Part shown: in pieces, positions 13,664 to 20,532 of the stretch
Numbering within the stretch: position 1 is the first letter of the stretch
Layout: the number at the start of each line of letters is the position of its first letter
Virus record (IMG/VR): IMGVR_UViG_3300025070_000213
Location: 1-25,028 of that record
Length of the DNA stretch: 25,028 bases
DNA from: a virus
Strand: one strand, 5' to 3'
Notes under the pieces: generated by a model
The model's database searches: none
What the model saw: only the letters and a program-made list of their open reading frames with translations
Told to the model about the DNA's origin: nothing
Made by a program: the position numbers and the translations under genes

Positions 13664-14165
13664 GACTATGCTACAACAAATTTCAGATGTAGCATGGCTA
13701 GTACACCAGGGTGAAGAAAAATTAGGTATCTTAAATCAAGATATACAAGGACATTATACCTACATTACTGGCAGAGACTTAATTAAGTTTGACGACGAAG
13801 ACGAAGTTAAAACACACTTTGGTAACATTACACTGTTCACTGAGAAGATTGGAACTCCATTACAAACAACAGAAAAGTTCTTTATCAGAGGACATGAAGT
13901 TGATTATGAAATGCCATTTGCACTAGATAAAGATCACCCTGACTATGATGAAGCCCTCCCATTATACACAAAGATAGAAGGCAGTGATGTTTACTATGCC
14001 GCAGGATTCTACTGCATCAACTTTGAAAAAGGTTGGAAACATGCACATGGTCCTAAATTGGCTACATTGACCAAGTATGGCTTTGAAGGTCCATTTAAGA
14101 CTGAAGATGAAATGCGTCAACGTCTCAAAGTATTAAACAGATTAAGGAGAAAGGTTGGTGAATGA
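13656..14165 (+). CDS. Unknown soluble protein (169 aa; possible longer start at 13536)
   Basis: 169 residues from ATG 13656, which overlaps the previous stop by eight bases (ATGAGTAA), the same junction seen at 23975-23982. An in-frame ATG at 13536 would give 209 residues and has a perfect GGAGG (13525-13529) six bases before it, but it would overlap the upstream gene by 128 bases. The protein has segments such as LIKFDDEDEVKTHFGN, FFIRGHEVDYEMPFALDKDH and VYYAAGFYCINFEKGWKHAHG, with many aromatic residues, and looks globular. No family is recognised. Confidence 0.75.
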   Translation: MSKTMLQQISDVAWLVHQGEEKLGILNQDIQGHYTYITGRDLIKFDDEDEVKTHFGNITLFTEKIGTPLQTTEKFFIRGHEVDYEMPFALDKDHPDYDEALPLYTKIEGSDVYYAAGFYCINFEKGWKHAHGPKLATLTKYGFEGPFKTEDEMRQRLKVLNRLRRKVGE

Positions 14166-14343
14166 ATTACAGCAATTACTACTTAGGATCAAACAACTAG
14201 AAGACAGGAACATTGTGTCAGCAGAGTTTGATATTGCATTTATAAAAAAGGCATTGTCTTATGCTATTATCAACCCTAAAGCCAAGGGCAGTAGCAAACT
14301 TGAGGTTGACGGTGGGAATTTTTCAACCAACTCAAAAGGTTGA
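14158..14343 (+). CDS. Small helical protein with GTG start (61 aa)
   Basis: 61 residues. No ATG begins the frame; GTG 14158 is chosen because AAGGAG at 14144-14149 is eight bases away. GTGAATGA gives an eight-base overlap with the upstream stop. The N-terminal half is a leucine-rich helix (NELQQLLLRIKQLEDRNIV), then a second helix (DIAFIKKALSYAII). The last twenty residues are Gly/Ser/Asn-rich. No family is recognised. It overlaps the next gene by 32 bases. Confidence 0.6.
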   Translation: MNELQQLLLRIKQLEDRNIVSAEFDIAFIKKALSYAIINPKAKGSSKLEVDGGNFSTNSKG

Positions 14344-14629
14344 TGTACACTTGTCTGATCGTTCTACTAAAACTACTATAGAACACAAAGGTGAATACAG
14401 AGTAGAATTTCCATATCGTGTGTACGTGAATAACAATGCTATTCTATTGTCTGACATGTATAAAGTAGATGATATGGTTACAGGAAGGTGGGGTTGGAAC
14501 TTCAAACCTCATCCAGATATGGATGTATACAGTGAATCATGGTATGAAAAACAAGATGCATATCTGTCATTTGAAAAACAAGAAGATGCTGTTCAAGTAC
14601 AACTAGGTATGCAATTTAACAAGGATTAA
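14312..14629 (+). CDS. Unknown protein with GTG start (105 aa)
   Basis: 105 residues. The start at GTG 14312 is preferred because GAGG at 14302-14305 lies six bases upstream; longer in-frame starts (14261 ATG) overlap the upstream gene more deeply. The protein is strand-rich and aromatic: EYRVEFPYRVYVNNNAILLSD, then GRWGWNFKPHPDMDVYSESW. This may be a small beta-barrel or virion-associated fold, but no family is recognised. It ends just before an intergenic gap that holds a possible late promoter. Confidence 0.65.
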   Translation: MGIFQPTQKVDVHLSDRSTKTTIEHKGEYRVEFPYRVYVNNNAILLSDMYKVDDMVTGRWGWNFKPHPDMDVYSESWYEKQDAYLSFEKQEDAVQVQLGMQFNKD

Positions 14630-14653
14630 AACGTGTGTTAACTGCTATTTTTT

Positions 14654-14661
14654 GATAAATA
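14654..14661 (+). promoter_or_regulatory. Possible T4-type late promoter (GATAAATA)
   Basis: GATAAATA matches seven of eight bases of the T4 late consensus TATAAATA. It lies in the 52-base gap upstream of the ATG at 14682, at about 20 bases from it, with CGGAG at 14669-14673 as ribosome binding site. One-off matches are common in AT-rich DNA, so this is tentative. Confidence 0.35.
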
Positions 14662-14681
14662 ATAGTACGGAGACAACACAC

Positions 14682-14981
14682 ATGAGCAGACCAAAACCAA
14701 CAATTTTGTTAGAAGCAATTAACAAACATACTTATAAAGCAGAACAAGTACTCAGTGCAGATGCAATCTACAGTGTATTTCACGAGGGTCATCCAATCAA
14801 TCTCAGAACATTAAACACACTTGTAGATTATCCAGGACCAAAGTATAAGAAGGTATCATTCAGTAATCCAGGTCATGCATTTAATTTAGCAGAAAGACTT
14901 AACAAAATATTTAAGTCAGAGTCATTCACAGTTGTTAAATTAACAGAGGGTGTTGAAGTCAAAGAGTCTGATATAAAATAA
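14682..14981 (+). CDS. Unknown basic protein (99 aa)
   Basis: 99 residues from ATG 14682; the open frame extends to 14652 but CGGAG at 14669-14673 supports 14682. The sequence MSRPKPTILLEAINKHTYKA is followed by SVFHEGHPINLRTLNTLVDY and YKKVSFSNPGHAFNLAERLN, then a mixed C-terminal part. The last segment (KSESFTVVKLTEG) is strand-like. The pattern suggests a small alpha/beta protein; no family is recognised. A possible late promoter lies upstream. Confidence 0.7.
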   Translation: MSRPKPTILLEAINKHTYKAEQVLSADAIYSVFHEGHPINLRTLNTLVDYPGPKYKKVSFSNPGHAFNLAERLNKIFKSESFTVVKLTEGVEVKESDIK

Positions 14982-14989
14982 ATACTTGT

Positions 14990-15394
14990 ATGCTGAACAA
15001 TTTGCATACATACATTTTAGACGAAGTAAAAGACCACCTAGTAAAATCACTTACCTCCTTGCACGGTGAAAAGAAGTACACCGATGAAGAACTATTCCGT
15101 ACCTTATTCAAAAACTATCGTATGCGAGATGGTGAGCATACTGGTTTATTACTTTCATACTATGGACACAGAGTACTAGCAAAATCGTTCCAGTCGTATT
15201 CATACCAAATTAACTTTCAAGACAAAGCAAAAAAGATGAAAAAAACTAAGCATAGCACATTAATAGCACTTGACAAAAACATGAAATGGCCTTATTATAT
15301 AGGTAAGAAATATGTCACTTTCTTCAGCGAAGATGATGCAAGTTGGTTTAGATTATCTGGTAGTGACATCAACGACTTTTCAGGATACGTGTAG
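14990..15394 (+). CDS. Unknown basic protein (134 aa)
   Basis: 134 residues, basic and rich in Lys, Tyr, Phe and Ser, with FKNYRMRDGEHTGLLLSYYGHRVLAKSF in the middle and a Lys-rich KAKKMKKTKHS segment. The end (KYVTFFSEDDASWFRLSGSDINDF) is strand-like. There is no clear Shine-Dalgarno sequence before ATG 14990; it follows the upstream stop by eight bases. The Lys-rich patch may contact nucleic acid, but no family is recognised. Confidence 0.7.
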   Translation: MLNNLHTYILDEVKDHLVKSLTSLHGEKKYTDEELFRTLFKNYRMRDGEHTGLLLSYYGHRVLAKSFQSYSYQINFQDKAKKMKKTKHSTLIALDKNMKWPYYIGKKYVTFFSEDDASWFRLSGSDINDFSGYV

Positions 15395-15402
15395 GAGTTA
15401 CA

Positions 15403-15906
15403 ATGGACACCTTGATGCTTAACAAAGATGCATCACCTATTAGTATCTTGCCACTGAGTGCTGTGGGCTGGCAAGATGCAATTAAGTATATGTGGTTAGA
15501 TAGAGTAGCGGTATTAGAATGGTACGACGATTGGGTTGTGCGATCTCCCAGTTGGGAAACAAAAGTACCTGCGGTAATGATGGTCAAAGACTATGTGCGT
15601 AAAAGCACGTATCCTCGTTTTAGCAAGTATAACGTAACACTTAGGGATAAGTTTACGTGTCAGTATTGCACAAAGCCTGTAGCACTATCTAACGTTACAA
15701 TGGATCATGTGTACCCTGTGAGCATGGGTGGCTCTACTTGCTGGGAGAACATTGTGGCAAGTTGTATGAAATGTAATACCACCAAGGGCTCCAAACTAAT
15801 CAAACCAAGACGCGAACCTTACAAACCAACTTACTATGAGTTGGCTAACATAAGAAAGCAATTACCGTTTGATATCAAACATCCTAGTTGGGAAAACTAC
15901 ATCTAA
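15403..15906 (+). CDS. HNH endonuclease
   Basis: 167 residues. HNH nucleases cut DNA with a beta-beta-alpha metal site. The zinc-supporting cysteines are C86/C89 (CQYC) and C121/C124 (CMKC), the catalytic region is DHVYPVSMGG with D101-H102, and N125 follows the second pair with TTKGSKL, the standard McrA-type layout. The N-terminal 75 residues are a separate unknown domain (MLNKDASPISILPLSAVGWQ...), common in this HNH family in cyanobacteria and their phages. It may be a mobile nuclease or a host-DNA degrading enzyme. TAGGAG upstream of 15403 gives a ribosome binding site. Confidence 0.92.
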   Translation: MDTLMLNKDASPISILPLSAVGWQDAIKYMWLDRVAVLEWYDDWVVRSPSWETKVPAVMMVKDYVRKSTYPRFSKYNVTLRDKFTCQYCTKPVALSNVTMDHVYPVSMGGSTCWENIVASCMKCNTTKGSKLIKPRREPYKPTYYELANIRKQLPFDIKHPSWENYI

Positions 15907-15914
15907 AAAAAAGG

Positions 15915-15942
15915 TTGACAATACCTAAAACTCGTGTATAAT
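15915..15942 (+). promoter_or_regulatory. Sigma70-type promoter P4 (TTGACA-N16-TATAAT)
   Basis: Perfect -35 (15915-15920) and -10 (15937-15942), 16 bases apart, in the gap after the HNH gene. Transcription would begin near 15949, giving a leader of about 56 bases before the ATG at 16006. Confidence 0.85.
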
Positions 15943-15949
15943 GTGTAAC

Positions 15950-15991
15950 ATGCTTAGGAATAAACCTATGCATATTGTTAAACTAAGGTAA
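15950..15991 (+). other. Possible leader peptide ORF (13 aa) in the P4 leader
   Basis: The frame from ATG 15950 reads MLRNKPMHIVKLR and stops at TAA 15989-15991. It begins at the expected transcription start of P4, so it would be leaderless, and ends just before the TTAGGAGG ribosome binding site (15992-15999) of the next gene. It may be chance; no pausing or Leu/aromatic codon run is visible. Confidence 0.2.
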
Positions 15992-16005
15992 AATTAGGAG
16001 GTCAT

Positions 16006-16275
16006 ATGACTACAACTACTACTTTAACTAAAGAGCAAAAAGTATTAAACGCTCTACAAGAAGGAAGAACTCTTTCATCTGCACAGATGAGAGCATTCTT
16101 TGGAACTGGTAACCCACAAGCAGTGATCCAATCACTAAGATTCAAAGGATTTCCAATCTATTTGAATGTTGTGACTGACACTAAAGGAAGATCAAGAAAC
16201 GTATATCGTCTTGGTACTCCTTCAAGAGCAGTTATTGCCGCTGGATACAAAGCGATCGCAAACGGCACTGTCTAA
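16006..16275 (+). CDS. Small winged-helix-like DNA-binding protein (89 aa)
   Basis: 89 residues, basic. KEQKVLNALQEGRTLSSAQMRAFFG (9-33) reads as a first helix and a helix-turn-helix start, NPQAVIQSLRFKGFPIYLNVV (36-56) as the recognition helix and wing strand, and TDTKGRSRNVYRLGTPSRA as the wing. This matches the pattern of small phage winged-helix regulators that shift from DNA-pairing helix to beta-wing. A strong RBS (TTAGGAGG), a strong promoter and a strong terminator isolate it as its own transcription unit, so it is probably made at high level early. The target is unknown. Confidence 0.8.
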   Translation: MTTTTTLTKEQKVLNALQEGRTLSSAQMRAFFGTGNPQAVIQSLRFKGFPIYLNVVTDTKGRSRNVYRLGTPSRAVIAAGYKAIANGTV

Positions 16276-16296
16276 ATCCAGTTCTGGAACAGAAAG

Positions 16297-16321
16297 AGAG
16301 GGCATTCCGCCCTCTTTTTTT
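16297..16321 (+). terminator. Rho-independent terminator after the winged-helix gene
   Basis: A perfect seven-base stem AGAGGGC (16297-16303) and GCCCTCT (16309-16315) with a five-base loop ATTCC is followed by a run of T (16316-16321). It ends the P4 transcript. Confidence 0.93.
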
Positions 16322-16384
16322 GAACTTTTTTACACTAATTTAATTTCTTTAATCAAATCAAGCACTTACAAAACATCAAAACGG

Positions 16385-16412
16385 TTGACAATATACAAAG
16401 ATTTGCTATACT
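16385..16412 (+). promoter_or_regulatory. Sigma70-type promoter P5 (TTGACA-N16-TATACT, extended -10)
   Basis: -35 TTGACA (16385-16390), 16-base spacer, -10 TATACT (16407-16412) preceded by TGC, an extended -10. It drives the MoxR-like gene at 16448. The leader contains AGTTAGGA and AATAGGAG. Confidence 0.85.
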
Positions 16413-16447
16413 ATATTCATAGTTAGGAAATTAAATAGGAGTAAGAT

Positions 16448-17548
16448 ATGGACCTACAAGTAAAACCCAGTTCAGTTACTAATATTGTAAACAGAGCGTT
16501 TGAAGCAAAAAGACCTGTCTTTTTGTGGGGAGCACCTGGTATTGGTAAATCAGAACTTATTGAGCAAATTACTGAGTCTCTCGGTAATTCCACAATGATA
16601 GACATGCGTTTGGCACTTATGGAGCCAACTGATTTGCGTGGCTATCCTTTCCGTAACCCAGAAACAAATACCATGGAGTGGGCTCCTCCAGCAGACTTGC
16701 CTACGCAAGAATTTGCGGCACAATACGATAATGTTGTATTGTTCTTAGACGAGCTCAACTCTGCACCACCAAGTGTACAGGCGGCGGCTTACCAACTTAT
16801 CCTAAACGGCCGAGTTGGTCAATATGAGTTGCCAAGTAACACTCTCATTATTGCGGCAGGTAACCGTGAGACAGACAGAGGTGTTACATACCGTATGCCA
16901 GCACCGTTGGCTAACAGGTTCCGTCATATTAATATGGCAGTTGACTTTGGTGATTGGCAGAAGTGGGCACTTAACAATAGCATCCACCAGGATGTAGTTG
17001 GTTACCTTTCATATGCCAAGCAGGATCTTTTTGACTTTGATCCTAAAACAAGTTCACAGGCATTTGCTACTCCTCGTTCATGGAGTTATGTAAGTGAGAT
17101 GTTGAACGTTGCTTCATTCGACGAGGCATCTATCTCAGAGCAAAAGGCTGAGATTGCAGGTGCAGTTGGTGAGGGAATGGCTGGTAAGTTTATTGAGCAC
17201 AGACGTATCTCAGGTAAACTACCCCACCCATCCGACATTATGGATGGTAAAGTCAAGAAACTTAATGAGGATATTTCCAGAGAAATCTCTGCCAAGTATT
17301 CCTTAGTTGTCGGTCTCACCTACGAGATTGCAGAATTGCACAAAGAAAACAAAGGTGGTAAGGAGTTCCAGACTGCCTTTAACAATGCTGTAAGGTTTGC
17401 ATACGATAACTTTGAGCCTGAAATGGTTATCTTGTTGTTCAAGACAATCATGACAGACTACAAGATTAAGTTCAATATCCGAACAGATCTAGACAAGGAT
17501 GTGTACAAAGTGTTCTCTGAGAGATACACCAAGTACATTGTAGATTAA
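16448..17548 (+). CDS. MoxR-type AAA+ ATPase
   Basis: 366 residues. MoxR ATPases are AAA+ chaperone-like proteins usually working with a VWA-domain partner. Walker A is GAPGIGKS (28-35), Walker B is VVLFLDELN (96-104) with D101 and E102, sensor 1 is IIAAGN (134-139) and R157 in LANRFRH is placed as the arginine finger. MRLALMEPTDLRGYPF (53-68) is the MoxR-family insert that follows the Walker A helix, with the D-x-R-G-x-P signature. The AAA+ C-terminal helical part continues to about 366. It has its own extended -10 promoter and terminates in a UUCG hairpin, directly upstream of the VWA gene. Confidence 0.93.
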   Translation: MDLQVKPSSVTNIVNRAFEAKRPVFLWGAPGIGKSELIEQITESLGNSTMIDMRLALMEPTDLRGYPFRNPETNTMEWAPPADLPTQEFAAQYDNVVLFLDELNSAPPSVQAAAYQLILNGRVGQYELPSNTLIIAAGNRETDRGVTYRMPAPLANRFRHINMAVDFGDWQKWALNNSIHQDVVGYLSYAKQDLFDFDPKTSSQAFATPRSWSYVSEMLNVASFDEASISEQKAEIAGAVGEGMAGKFIEHRRISGKLPHPSDIMDGKVKKLNEDISREISAKYSLVVGLTYEIAELHKENKGGKEFQTAFNNAVRFAYDNFEPEMVILLFKTIMTDYKIKFNIRTDLDKDVYKVFSERYTKYIVD

Positions 17549-17555
17549 TCAGTTT

Positions 17556-17602
17556 TAGCACTGGGCACCTACTACTCCTCCTACCTAACTGTCTCAGTGC
17601 TA
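17556..17602 (+). repeat. Inverted repeat with long CCUCC-containing loop
   Basis: TAGCACTG (17556-17563) and CAGTGCTA (17595-17602) are perfect eight-base complements enclosing 31 bases. The loop contains CTACTACTCCTCCTACCTAA, which is complementary to Shine-Dalgarno-like leaders. It lies in the 3' end of the MoxR-like transcript, four bases before the next hairpin. Confidence 0.6.
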
Positions 17603-17605
17603 ATC

Positions 17606-17625
17606 GACCCCTCTTCGGAGGGGTC
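17606..17625 (+). terminator. Terminator hairpin with TTCG tetraloop
   Basis: Perfect eight-base stem GACCCCTC (17606-17613) / GAGGGGTC (17618-17625) closing a TTCG loop, a very stable RNA fold. It is followed by ACCCTTTAATAA, a weak T-run, so it may terminate with help or act as a 3' stabiliser. Confidence 0.8.
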
Positions 17626-17642
17626 ACCCTTTAATAAATAGG

Positions 17643-17670
17643 TTGACAAACAGGCATTATTTGCTATAAT
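17643..17670 (+). promoter_or_regulatory. Sigma70-type promoter P6 (TTGACA-N16-TATAAT, extended -10)
   Basis: -35 TTGACA (17643-17648), 16-base spacer, -10 TATAAT (17665-17670) with TGC before it. It drives the VWA-metallopeptidase gene; the leader carries TTAGTTAGGAG before the ATG at 17695. Confidence 0.88.
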
Positions 17671-17694
17671 AGTTGTATTAGTTAGGAGAACTTC

Positions 17695-18987
17695 ATGAGC
17701 AAAGATATTAAAAAAGCGGCATCCGAAGTAGCAGATGTAATCATACCAGAAACTACAAAGACTTCTGCACAAATCGAAGACACACTGATCGGCTCTCGTA
17801 TTAAAATGCTGATTAACCAGCCCTTTTTTGGTAACCTAGCAACTAGGTTACACTTTGTTGACGCCACTGCTTGGTGTCCCACATTGGCTACTGACGGTAG
17901 AAACTTTTATTACAACCGTAACTTTGTTGCCGCACTTAGCGACGAAGAAGTAGTGTTTGGTTTTGGTCATGAAGTTCTCCATTGTGTATATGATCACATG
18001 AACAAGGACATGATTGGTAATAGAGATCGTAGACTTTGTAACATTGCACAGGACTATGTTATTAACGCAGACCTTATTGATGCTGGTGTTGGTGAACAGA
18101 TCAAGTTAGTTCAAATATGTCATGATTGGAAGTATCGTGGAATGCACTGGATGGAAGTGTATGACGAACTGTTCCGTCAGGCTGAAGAAGAAGGTCGTGT
18201 TATTGAGGTTGGTACACTTGATATGCACATGGACGGCATGGACCAAAATGGTGGCGAAGGCAATGATGCACCAGGTGAAGGTAACAACGATGGTTCAGAA
18301 GGTCCTATTCAATACAGCGATGACGAGATGGAGACTATCAAGAACGAAATGCAAAATGCTGTGGTGAATGCCGCTAAGGTTGCAGGTGCAGGTAACTTGC
18401 CTGCAGGTGTTAAGCGAATGCTGAAAGACTTGTTGAATCCTCAGTTAGACTGGCGTGAACTACTTGCAATGCAAATCCAAAGTGTTATCAAAAGTGATTA
18501 CACATTTGGTGTCCCTTCACGTAAGGGTATGGACGCAGGCATTTGGTTACCTGGTATGGATCGTGAAACAACAATTGATGTTGCTATTGCATTAGACATG
18601 TCAGGTTCTATTATGGACGAGATGGCACGTGACTTCCTTTCAGAAGTAAAAGGTGTTATGGATCAGTACACAGACTTCAAGATACACTTGTTCTGCTTTG
18701 ACACTGAAGTACACAATCCGCAGAGTTTCACACAAAACACTATGGAAGAGTTCATGGAGTATGAACTTGCTGGTGGTGGCGGTACTGAGTTTGATTGCTG
18801 TTTCAACTACTTGAAAGACGAAGGCATTGTGCCTAAGAAGTTTATTATGTTCACAGATGGTTACCCTTGGAGTAGTTGGGGCGACGAGTCCTACTGTGAC
18901 ACACTGTTTGTTGTACATGGTGGCGGCTATGGCGAGCCTCCTGTAGCACCGTTTGGTATCACTGTTCCATACACAAGAGAGGATTAA
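17695..18987 (+). CDS. VWA-like metallopeptidase (DUF2201-type), MoxR partner
   Basis: 430 residues. The N-terminal domain carries HEVLH (92-96, in FGFGHEVLHCVYDHM), the HExxH zinc-peptidase signature, followed by NIAQDYVINADL, as in the putative metallopeptidase domain of the DUF2201 family. Residues about 185-215 are a Gly/Asp/Glu/Asn-rich linker. The C-terminal domain is von Willebrand A-like: IALDMSGSIMDE (298-309) gives the MIDAS DxSxS (D301, S303, S305), with GGGGTEFD and FTDGYPW as the later metal-binding segments. Proteins of this type are often encoded next to MoxR ATPases, as here. The cellular target is unknown. ATG 17695 has TTAGGAG upstream. Confidence 0.9.
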   Translation: MSKDIKKAASEVADVIIPETTKTSAQIEDTLIGSRIKMLINQPFFGNLATRLHFVDATAWCPTLATDGRNFYYNRNFVAALSDEEVVFGFGHEVLHCVYDHMNKDMIGNRDRRLCNIAQDYVINADLIDAGVGEQIKLVQICHDWKYRGMHWMEVYDELFRQAEEEGRVIEVGTLDMHMDGMDQNGGEGNDAPGEGNNDGSEGPIQYSDDEMETIKNEMQNAVVNAAKVAGAGNLPAGVKRMLKDLLNPQLDWRELLAMQIQSVIKSDYTFGVPSRKGMDAGIWLPGMDRETTIDVAIALDMSGSIMDEMARDFLSEVKGVMDQYTDFKIHLFCFDTEVHNPQSFTQNTMEEFMEYELAGGGGTEFDCCFNYLKDEGIVPKKFIMFTDGYPWSSWGDESYCDTLFVVHGGGYGEPPVAPFGITVPYTRED

Positions 18988-18989
18988 TA

Positions 18990-19205
18990 ATGAGTAAGAA
19001 GTATGCTGTTTTAGAAGGCTATGGCAAATTGATTGTGCCTGTTAGCATGTTAGAAAAAGTTACAGAGCATTGCTATTTAGGTTCTACTAGTTGGACCACG
19101 GAAAAGGAAGTCTTAACTGAAGTCCATGAGATTGGTAAGGTATTGCTCATTGATCAAAAGGACATTGACGATGCAAAGGTGCAGATGGCACTGTCAGGAG
19201 ATTGA
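18990..19205 (+). CDS. Small unknown protein after the VWA gene (71 aa)
   Basis: 71 residues: MSKKYAVLEGYGKLIVPVSM, then a helix, then VHEIGKVLLIDQKDIDD and a short tail. It looks like a small alpha/beta protein. It starts two bases after the VWA stop, so it is probably co-translated with it, and ends where promoter P7 begins. No family is recognised. Confidence 0.7.
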   Translation: MSKKYAVLEGYGKLIVPVSMLEKVTEHCYLGSTSWTTEKEVLTEVHEIGKVLLIDQKDIDDAKVQMALSGD

Positions 19206-19229
19206 CAAATCTACAATTTTTGCTATAAT
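19202..19229 (+). promoter_or_regulatory. Sigma70-type promoter P7 (TTGACA-N16-TATAAT, extended -10)
   Basis: -35 TTGACA (19202-19207) overlaps the stop of the previous gene; the -10 TATAAT (19224-19229) is 16 bases on and has TGC before it. It drives the DNA ligase gene; the leader reads TAGTTAGTTAGGAG. Confidence 0.88.
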
Positions 19230-19257
19230 ATGTGTATAGTTAGTTAGGAGTAGATAT

Positions 19258-20532
19258 ATGCAACCTTGGGAAATAATACAAAAATTAGAATCAGATAACA
19301 GCAGACTGTTCAAAGAATCTGTTGTTGCAGATCATATTGATGATGGCTTGTTTAAGACAGGCCTTCAGTATGCACTCGACCCACTTGTGACATTTGGTGT
19401 TCAACAAGTTCCTGTTAAGAAAGACCCCACTGGCGAAGGACTTTTGCCTGAGGATTTCTATGACATGGCTGATGCATTGATTGCCAGAGACCTCACAGGA
19501 CATGCGGCCAGAGATGCTATCCTTGTTGCAATGGCTAAGGCTACACAAGAAGAATGGAACGACTGGTACAGACGTATCCTAATCAAAGACCTACGTTGCG
19601 GCGTAAGTGTTAAAACAGTGAACGGTGTAAAGAAAGATACTGTTCCTGTGTTTGGTTGTATGTTAGCACATGATGGTGCAAAACACCCTAAGAAAATTAC
19701 AGGAGAATGCTTTGTCGAATATAAGTATGATGGTGTTAGAGTTATTGCAATCGTTAAAAATGGCGATGCTACTCTTTATTCACGTAATGGTAAGTTACTA
19801 GCAAACTTCCCTCACATCAATGAAGCACTCAGTAAGCCAGAGTTTGAAGGCTTGGTGTTTGATGGTGAAGTAATGAGTGATGATTTCCAAACACTCATGA
19901 AGCAGGTACACAGAAAAGAAGGTGCTCAAACAGAAGATTCATATCTAGCAGTGTTTGACTTGCTCACAATAGAAGAGTTCAATGCTGGTGGTACAGAGTT
20001 AAACGCATTTCACAGACGTGAGAGATTAATCAGTTACCAACCTTTCTTTAATGTAAGGCTACAACTTGTACAGGCTGTTAAATTAGACTTAGACAGCGAA
20101 GCAGGACAACTTGCATTCAAGAACATGAACAAAGAAGCCTTAGAAGAAGGCTATGAAGGCTTAATGATCAAGCCTATACACGAAGGCTACAAGTGTAAAC
20201 GTTCACATGCTTGGTTAAAGATCAAACCTTTTATAGAAGTTACACTGAACGTTGTAGCACTAGAAGAAGGCACAGGCAAGAATGAAGGTGGGCTTGGTGC
20301 TCTTGTTGTAGAAGGTGAGGACGACGGTAAGTTCTTCCATCTCAACGTTGGTAGTGGACTTACTGATGAGAACAGAGAGCAAATTTGGGCTAACCAAGAT
20401 AGTGTTATTGGACAGTTAGTTGAGATTAGAGCTGATGCGGCAACGCAAAGCCAGGACGCAGAAGATACTTGGAGCCTTAGGTTCCCAAGGTTTAAGACCT
20501 TTAGAGGTTTTGAACTAGGAGAGAAACTGTAA
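19258..20532 (+). CDS. lig: ATP-dependent DNA ligase
   Basis: 424 residues, close to the length of phage ATP ligases. It seals nicks in DNA via an enzyme-AMP intermediate. The adenylated lysine is K156 in motif I, EYKYDGVRV (154-162). Downstream are YSRNGK (motif Ia type), VFDGEV (motif III type), EGLMIKPI (motif IV) and WLKIKP (motif V) in the expected order. The N-terminal part (residues 1-145) is helical and matches the DNA-binding portion of T4-like ligases. It has its own promoter and probably serves replication and recombination with the 5'-3' exonuclease at 12092-13081. Its stop shares a base with the next ATG. Confidence 0.95.
   Translation: MQPWEIIQKLESDNSRLFKESVVADHIDDGLFKTGLQYALDPLVTFGVQQVPVKKDPTGEGLLPEDFYDMADALIARDLTGHAARDAILVAMAKATQEEWNDWYRRILIKDLRCGVSVKTVNGVKKDTVPVFGCMLAHDGAKHPKKITGECFVEYKYDGVRVIAIVKNGDATLYSRNGKLLANFPHINEALSKPEFEGLVFDGEVMSDDFQTLMKQVHRKEGAQTEDSYLAVFDLLTIEEFNAGGTELNAFHRRERLISYQPFFNVRLQLVQAVKLDLDSEAGQLAFKNMNKEALEEGYEGLMIKPIHEGYKCKRSHAWLKIKPFIEVTLNVVALEEGTGKNEGGLGALVVEGEDDGKFFHLNVGSGLTDENREQIWANQDSVIGQLVEIRADAATQSQDAEDTWSLRFPRFKTFRGFELGEKL

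Noticed and set aside
15270-15298. TTGACA-N17-TATTAT inside the gene at 14990-15394
   Set aside because: It resembles a promoter for the HNH gene but the -10 is weak and it lies within coding sequence; the perfect promoters in this window have TATAAT/TATACT.
17633-17640. AATAAATA just before promoter P6
   Set aside because: It matches seven of eight bases of the late consensus, but it abuts the -35 of a full sigma70-type promoter and single matches are common in AT-rich DNA.
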